Source of the DNA: Trichoderma breve
Lineage: Eukaryota > Ascomycota > Sordariomycetes > Hypocreales > Hypocreaceae
Assembly: GCF_028502605.1 (NCBI RefSeq)
Contig: NC_079234.1
Location: 806,001 to 870,000, forward strand
Direction of reading: 5' to 3'
Length of the DNA: 64,000 nt
Shown here piece by piece: positions 59,101 to 64,000 of this stretch. A program made the translations under genes and the position numbers. Numbering within the stretch: position 1 is the first letter of the stretch; each line of letters begins with the position of its first letter. The notes beneath the pieces were generated by a model. It was not told where the DNA came from. It ran no database searches and saw only the letters and a program-made list of their open reading frames with translations.

Positions 59101-60318
59101 TTTTGGATACTAGCGCAGTTCCAGCAGCGTTCAAAAGCTGAATATGCGGCGTCGGCATCTTTTGCATCCGAAGCGGTGTCTTCGATACGCACTGTCGCCT
59201 CTCTTACACGCGAGGTTGGTGTGCTTAACGAATATAAAGAAGCACTTAGGGCACAGCGGCGTAGGAGCCTTGTATCGGTTATTAAATCCAGTGTTCTCTA
59301 TGCCGCATCACAAAGTCTAATTTTCCTTTGCCTTGCTTTGGGCTTCTGGTACGGCGGTACGCTGATTGGAAAGGGGGATTATAACGAGTTCCAATTCTTT
59401 TTGTGTCTCACGACGGTCATCTTTGGATCACAGTCAGCCGGAACTATCTTCTCCTTCGCTCCCAACATGAGTAACGCACACCGAGCCGCAACGGAACTCA
59501 AGACATTGTTCGATCGGCAACCAACAATTGATACCTGGTCTGCCGAGGGAGAACGACTTGAAAAGGTCGAGGGAAAGATTGAGTTTCGTCAAGTATATTT
59601 ACGCTATCCAGAACGACCGGAGCAGCTGGTCCTTCGAGGTCTCAATCTCTATATCCAACCAGGCCAATATATCGCCCTTGTAGGGAGCTCTGGCTGCGGT
59701 AAGAGCACCGCAATCAGTCTTTTAGAACGTTTCTATGACCCTACCGCCGGAGAGGTTTATATCGATGGTAAGGATATTAGTACACTAAATATCGCAGATT
59801 ACCGGTCTTTCATCTCTCTCGTGAGTCAGGAACCGACGCTGTATCAAGGCACGATTAAAGACAATATTACTCTAGGCAGCGCTTGTAGTGATGTGTCTGA
59901 TGAGGCTGTTGAGTTTGCCTGCCGCGAGGCTAATATCTACGATTTCATCATATCTCTTCCGGATGGCTTTAACACCGTTGTTGGAAGTAAAGGTGTCTTA
60001 CTATCCGGAGGCCAAAAGCAGCGTATTGCTATTGCCCGCGCCTTAATTCGCGACCCCAAAATTCTGTTATTAGATGAGGCGACATCAGCCTTAGACTCCG
60101 AGTCTGAGAGATTAGTACAAGCGGCACTAGATAATGCGGCCAAGGGTCGAACAACTATCGCAGTAGCTCATCGGTTGAGTACTATCCAGAGGGCAGACCG
60201 TATCTATGTATTCGACATGGGAAGGGTTATCGAAGAGGGGACGCATGCCGATTTAATGAAGAAAAATGGGCGGTATTCTGAGCTTGTTAACCTACAAAGC
60301 CTTACAAATGATGCTTAG
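56122..60318 (+). CDS. Second full-size ABCB-type ABC transporter
   Basis: Three exons (56122-57982, 58047-58583, 58655-60318; introns 64 and 71 bp) give 1353 aa. It begins with a roughly 110-residue charged cytosolic arm and then runs TMD1-NBD1-TMD2-NBD2. NBD1 has Walker [10 protein letters not shown] (488-496), [19 protein letters not shown] across the first intron, and [11 protein letters not shown]2 has Walker [10 protein letters not shown] (1143-1151), [20 protein letters not shown] and AVAHRLST. All ATP-site motifs are complete. It is of the fungal multidrug-resistance (Pmd1/leptomycin) type and likely exports hydrophobic compounds across the plasma membrane. Its exon structure (three exons against nine) and its long N-terminal arm set it apart from the ABC gene at 32372, so the two are not a recent duplication. 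Confidence 0.9.
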
Positions 60319-60822
60319 AGGGTATCACATTGTCATTTGGAGCTCTCAACTTAGACTGGCAGCGACTTCAGCCTAACCAATACTTTGGCCTGGAACTGCC
60401 CATATCGCGAGCAAATTTGGCTGAGGCGAGTGGAGAGAGCGTAAAGTGGACCAAACAAGGACCTAGAAGTACAATTATTAAAGTTGGAATATTTGATTCG
60501 ATCGAGACGGGCGTTGTATACAGCAAGCTTGTCGGCCAACTCTGTTCATTAGGATTTGACATACCATGTATCTGTTCTTTCACATACGCATATGGAATGT
60601 ATCTTGCTTTAATCTTGGTGAATCTACGTGGACTATTTTGCTTTGCTATTGCAGGGTTTGTTAAACGAATGCCAAACACTACACTTGTGATGCGATGTTT
60701 GATGCTAACCGAGGGTGTATACTTAGACGAAGTCTCGCCTCTCTCAACTCAGCCGGCCTCGAGACCTGTTGAATGCAACGACAATGGAAATGCCGTTTTA
60801 GCAGCGCATGAGTTTTGTTCGC
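60319..60822. other. Convergent spacer
   Basis: This is the 3' flank of the ABC transporter. A 171-codon plus-strand ORF (60330-60845) starts at a non-ATG codon and overlaps the end of the minus-strand coding block. I regard it as chance. Confidence 0.4.
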
Positions 60823-61506
60823 TTAGTCTTTCATGCCAAACCTAGGATACCTGAAGGTATCAAACTCGCCAGCGCCCACTCCCAAGGGGGGATTGGAAAC
60901 ATACATTCCAGAAGCGCCCTGCGGCTTCTCTAATCTTTCCAAGAAATTTGCCACATTCTGCTTTAGATTTGTTCTCCTTCTTATGAAATAGAAAAGTATT
61001 GTGGTCGATGATACTCAAGTATCTATCACAAAGCTTGCTTGACCGGCCCTGCAATTCAAGCCCTTCGTCATAACCCCTCAGACCGTAGGACGGGAGAAAC
61101 TTTGACAAACTTACCTAGGCCAGGAAAGTTCTTTGGCTCAACACGCTCGTTATTGTTTGCCTATCTGACAGAAATAAACCACCTCCGCCCAGGGTTTGAG
61201 AGTCATCAAGTGACGTATTTGAAACATACATGTTCTTTGTTCGGGACTGCGGAATAGATCCAGGTCCGGTTTGCTCTCCATGAACTCTTGGCTGAGGCCT
61301 CCAAAGGCGGGGATTGCTGAACAAAGAAGCCCTATTTGCCACATAATATTACACGTGATGCTCATTCGACAAAGAAAATAGAATAGGCAAAGACTGTTGC
61401 CTGGGCATGGCGAAAGAAATTGAGATCTGAAGGCGACTTCCTTTGTTTGTCGTTCATGTAGTGCAACCTGCTGCGCCGCCGTTGTACTCATCTTTCCCAC
61501 CTTCAT
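60823..61506 (-). CDS. Unrecognised small membrane-associated protein, partial model
   Basis: The last exon (60823-61013) and the one before it (61115-61160) join in phase across a 101-bp intron. They read NERVEPKNFPGL, then VSSTTILFYFIRRRTN, then NVANFLERLEKPQGAS and a GAGEFDTFRYPRFGMKD end, which looks like real protein with one short hydrophobic segment. Upstream, an open frame from an ATG at 61506 (MKVGKMSTTAAQQVALHERQ onward) is a likely first exon, but its join to the later exons could not be fixed, because two frames are possible near 61170-61310. No family is recognised. It is convergent with the ABC transporter and divergent from the phosphatase gene. Confidence 0.35.
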
Positions 61507-61678
61507 TCTCGTCACCACGCCACATGTACATGTATTTATACTTGAGACTCTGCCATCAGCTCAGAACTCAAACCTACCTAGTATGCTAGTATCAAGAGGT
61601 TTGGACGGCACTACATAGCTTCAAACACACGTTTATCAACAAGTCGGTATTTGGCGGAGCGCCGCTACACGCAAAGTC

Positions 61679-63732
61679 ATGATGGGCTGGGAATACGATA
61701 AATACCCTAAAGACACTGCACCGCTTAGGAATATCGCCTTGGCTTGCGAGGAACTTCTACAAGAACTCTCGAAGAATGAAAAAGCCCAAGAAGATGCTGT
61801 TAACGCTAAAAAAGATAATTGGGCCTCTCGCCAATGCGACAAGTTCAGCATGTGGTGCACGATGATTGAGCTTAGCAGGAGTGGCAACAAGGCTTACGAC
61901 CCCATGGATGGGCGAAAAAAACATGTTCCGGGGCTTGTTGAGATTCACGAGCAACTTCTTCAATTGCTGAAGGATAATCTGAAAGGTTTCTGCCTCTCCT
62001 AATAAAGTTCAATTAACGTAGCAGTCATAAATGGATGCTGACTGGAATCATCATGATCAGAACTACAACCACCCTTCGGAACACCCAAGCATGTCGTCAA
62101 CATTGATGAAAGTGTAGACGATGCTCAGCCAGATTCAGCTTCGCTATGTTGCATGCCTCGCTCCTCCATTAGGTCTAAAGTAGCAGGTACCATCAGCGAT
62201 CCTGCATCATCAGCATCTGAAAAACGCAATGCGCAGTTGAGAAAACACATCGAAGACACAATACGTCGACTACATGGTCACGCACTAATAATCAACTATG
62301 TCCTGTATCCTCATAAAGTTCCATGCGATATTGAGAATTTCATCATTGGAAATGCCAAGGGAGTTTTCACCTTGGCCCGCCTCCTCGTGAACTGGAGGTT
62401 GGAACTTCAACGGAAAGGCCACACACAAGATTTTATAATAAAAGAAATGAAATGCGCCGCCAAATTTTTTCCGCTATACCGCTATATCATCGAAAAAAAG
62501 GTCACTTTTATCGCATCCAAGAACTATAGAGGACGCAGTTATCCAATTAAGTGCCGATCCTGGTGCCCAGAGGTTTTTCGTAACGCCCTACAGCCAGACG
62601 CTGCTATCGTGGGCCAGAGAAAGGGCGCACAAAGCAGCCGTCGCGCCGTTGCTTCATAAACCGTCGCCTGTCTTGCCAAGGTTTCTATCGCTCGAGGAGT
62701 ACGGTGCGTATTATCTCGTCACATAGTCGCTAAGACCATGCATGCACTATTATACATTTACAAAAACTTCGCCTTTTTGCTAACGCTGCACGCCATCGCA
62801 CAGACATCAACGTCAAGTTTCGGCAACTGAGCATGGCAGAGCGAGAGCTGGAGCTGCTATGGGCCAAGTACAAGTCACCGAATGAAAAGATGGATCGCTA
62901 TGGGAATATTAGTCCCTGGGCGCGAAATCGCGTTAAGCTGCAGGTTCCCGAAAACAAACCCGACTACATCAACACTTCTCCTATTACTCTCACGTCGTCT
63001 AGCCCAAATCAACCCCCGCTGCACTATATTGCTATGCAAGGACCTACCGAACCGTCATTCAATCACGTCTGGCGCATGATCGCTGAGCAAACCCCATCAT
63101 CTGCATCTGTAGTTATCGTTCAGCTCACACCGACAGGTGGATGTGAACAGAATTGCGCTCAGTATTTGCCCATGTATGGAGAAAATGCTACTTGGACCTT
63201 TAACGACGATAATATATGGGGCGACAACTGGAAGGCACATCTTACCTTTAACTCACGAGAGGTCATTGCAGGCGGTGCGATTGAAAAGAGCATGCTGGTG
63301 CTGCGTGTATACAAAGAAGGAGGAGAAAAAGAAACTCGTGTTATCTGGCACTTTCTTTACAAGCGCTGGCCCGACTTTGGTGTTCCAACTCGAAACGACC
63401 TAGACAGCCTTCTCCAATTGATAAAGTTGTCGGAACAACATAGCTCGCCATTGATTAAGCGCATTGTTCATTGCAGCGCTGGTGTCGGCAGAACGGGTTC
63501 TTTTATTGCTCTCGATCACCTCATAAGAGAGCTCAACCTCGGAGTTCTCGAAAGATTTGACGAACCATCAGAGGGCCCTGATCTAATCTGTAACACAGTC
63601 GATATCCTGCACCAGCAGCGTTGTAGCATGGTCCAGAGTAAAAAGCAGTATCGATTCATCTACCAGTTTATGCGGAAGCTTTGGTGCGATAAGTACGGTG
63701 TTATAGATGAGGACGCAGACGACTTCGAATGA
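61679..63732 (+). pseudogene. Helical N-terminus / protein tyrosine phosphatase fusion, with a one-base frame offset
   Basis: Exons are 61679-61985, 62061-62703 and 62804-63732 (introns 75 and 100 bp). Exon 1 encodes helices (LRNIALACEELLQELS, then QCDKFSMWCTMIEL and LVEIHEQLLQLLKD) in the pattern of the N-terminal helical region seen on many fungal STAND and similar proteins. The last exon is a classical tyrosine phosphatase: PNEKMDRYGNISPW, the pTyr loop with DYIN, the WPD loop (RWPDFG) and the active site HCSAGVGRTG near 63469, then QSKKQYRFIYQF. Catalytic Cys, Arg and Asp are all present, so the domain could work. The middle exon starts in one frame and finishes in another: it is one base too long (or two short) for its splice phases. 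The A7 run at 62493-62499 is the likely place. This may be a sequencing error, strain-specific inactivation, or a missed splice. Confidence 0.65.
62493..62499 (+). other. A7 homopolymer at the presumed frameshift
   Basis: Seven adenines lie where the reading frame of the phosphatase gene changes from one continuing the N-terminal part to one leading into the phosphatase exon. Homopolymers are common places for both replication slippage and sequencing error. Confidence 0.45.
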
Positions 63733-63743
63733 GCGGCAAGTGA

Positions 63744-63836
63744 GTTCAAAGATTCCAAAAGTTGAGGTTACAGATCTAGCAGCATGAGGGTTCAAAGATT
63801 GCAAGTGTTTAAGGCTCTAGATCTGGTAGCATGAGG
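63744..63836. repeat. Imperfect tandem duplication, two units of 46-47 bp
   Basis: The two copies both begin GTTCAAAGATT and end GCATGAGG, at 63744-63789 and 63790-63836, with scattered changes between. They lie just after the phosphatase stop, so they are in its 3' untranslated region or flank. Confidence 0.75.
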
Positions 63837-64000
63837 GCGTGGGACGGTAGTCTTTACAAGTCTAGACTCTACAGTTGGAATGGTTGGTCATGACGCTGGA
63901 GACGCTCTAAGTAGATGGCAAGTTTCGTCTAAGGGACAGACACACAAGAGCAGAGATTGTTATACTTTCCGTCGTTATAATTGAAATTGTACTTATCGCG
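63837..64000. other. Right edge of window
   Basis: 164 bases after the tandem duplication. No gene or element is visible before the window ends. Confidence 0.4.

Noticed and set aside
32372..60318. The two ABCB transporters as a recent tandem or segmental duplication
   Set aside because: Their intron positions (nine exons against three), N-terminal arms and loop sequences differ too much; they look like separate old members of the family.
60330..60845. 171-codon plus-strand ORF after the second ABC transporter
   Set aside because: It opens at a non-ATG codon and overlaps the end of a better supported minus-strand coding block.

Overview
The window is nuclear DNA of a filamentous ascomycete, most likely a Sordariomycete close to Trichoderma or other Hypocreales. 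The evidence is: genes split by short GT-AG introns (mostly 49-100 bp) with CTAAC-like branch sites; fungal-specific families (Zn2Cys6 regulators, HET proteins, a CVNH lectin, a fungal sphingolipid delta-8 desaturase, a fungal F-box protein); wide intergenic spaces; and no bacterial operon structure. The species is inference. I saw no rRNA, tRNA, CRISPR array or intact transposon. Exon joins were worked out by hand from splice signals and reading frame. Families were recognised from motifs, not database searches.

Layout. 1-12 kb is mostly housekeeping and regulation: the end of an F-box gene, a PLP aminotransferase (-), a Zn2Cys6 regulator (+), a mitochondrial SDHAF4/Sdh8-type assembly factor (+) and a large glutamine- and histidine-rich Rxt3-type chromatin protein (-). 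12.2-16.2 kb is a 4 kb stretch without a convincing gene. 16-29 kb carries a nitrilase, a cytochrome b561-like membrane protein, an unrecognised and possibly decaying gene with an internal duplicated motif, a SAM-dependent methyltransferase and a cytochrome b5-fused delta-8 sphingolipid desaturase. 29-41 kb holds a seven-exon Zn2Cys6 regulator tail-to-tail with the desaturase, a full ABCB transporter, a TetX-like FAD monooxygenase and a glycosylated membrane protein. Nitrilase, methyltransferase, transporter and monooxygenase together look like detoxification functions, but no shared regulation is shown.

42-64 kb looks like an accessory self/non-self region: a secreted cysteine-rich repeat protein, a CVNH lectin, a HET protein whose HET domain is interrupted by a hydrophobic hairpin, an unrecognised five-exon 226-aa gene diverging from a 1661-aa protein with a split HET domain, a second ABCB transporter, another unrecognised gene, and a protein tyrosine phosphatase fused to a helical N-terminus of the kind found on fungal STAND proteins. 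The phosphatase gene carries a one-base frame offset in its long middle exon, most likely at an A7 run.

A 29-bp minisatellite family occurs at three separate intergenic places (about 4.3, 22.7 and 31.6 kb). The best candidates for something undescribed are the divergent pair 226-aa gene / giant split-HET gene and the STAND-like-helical/PTP fusion.
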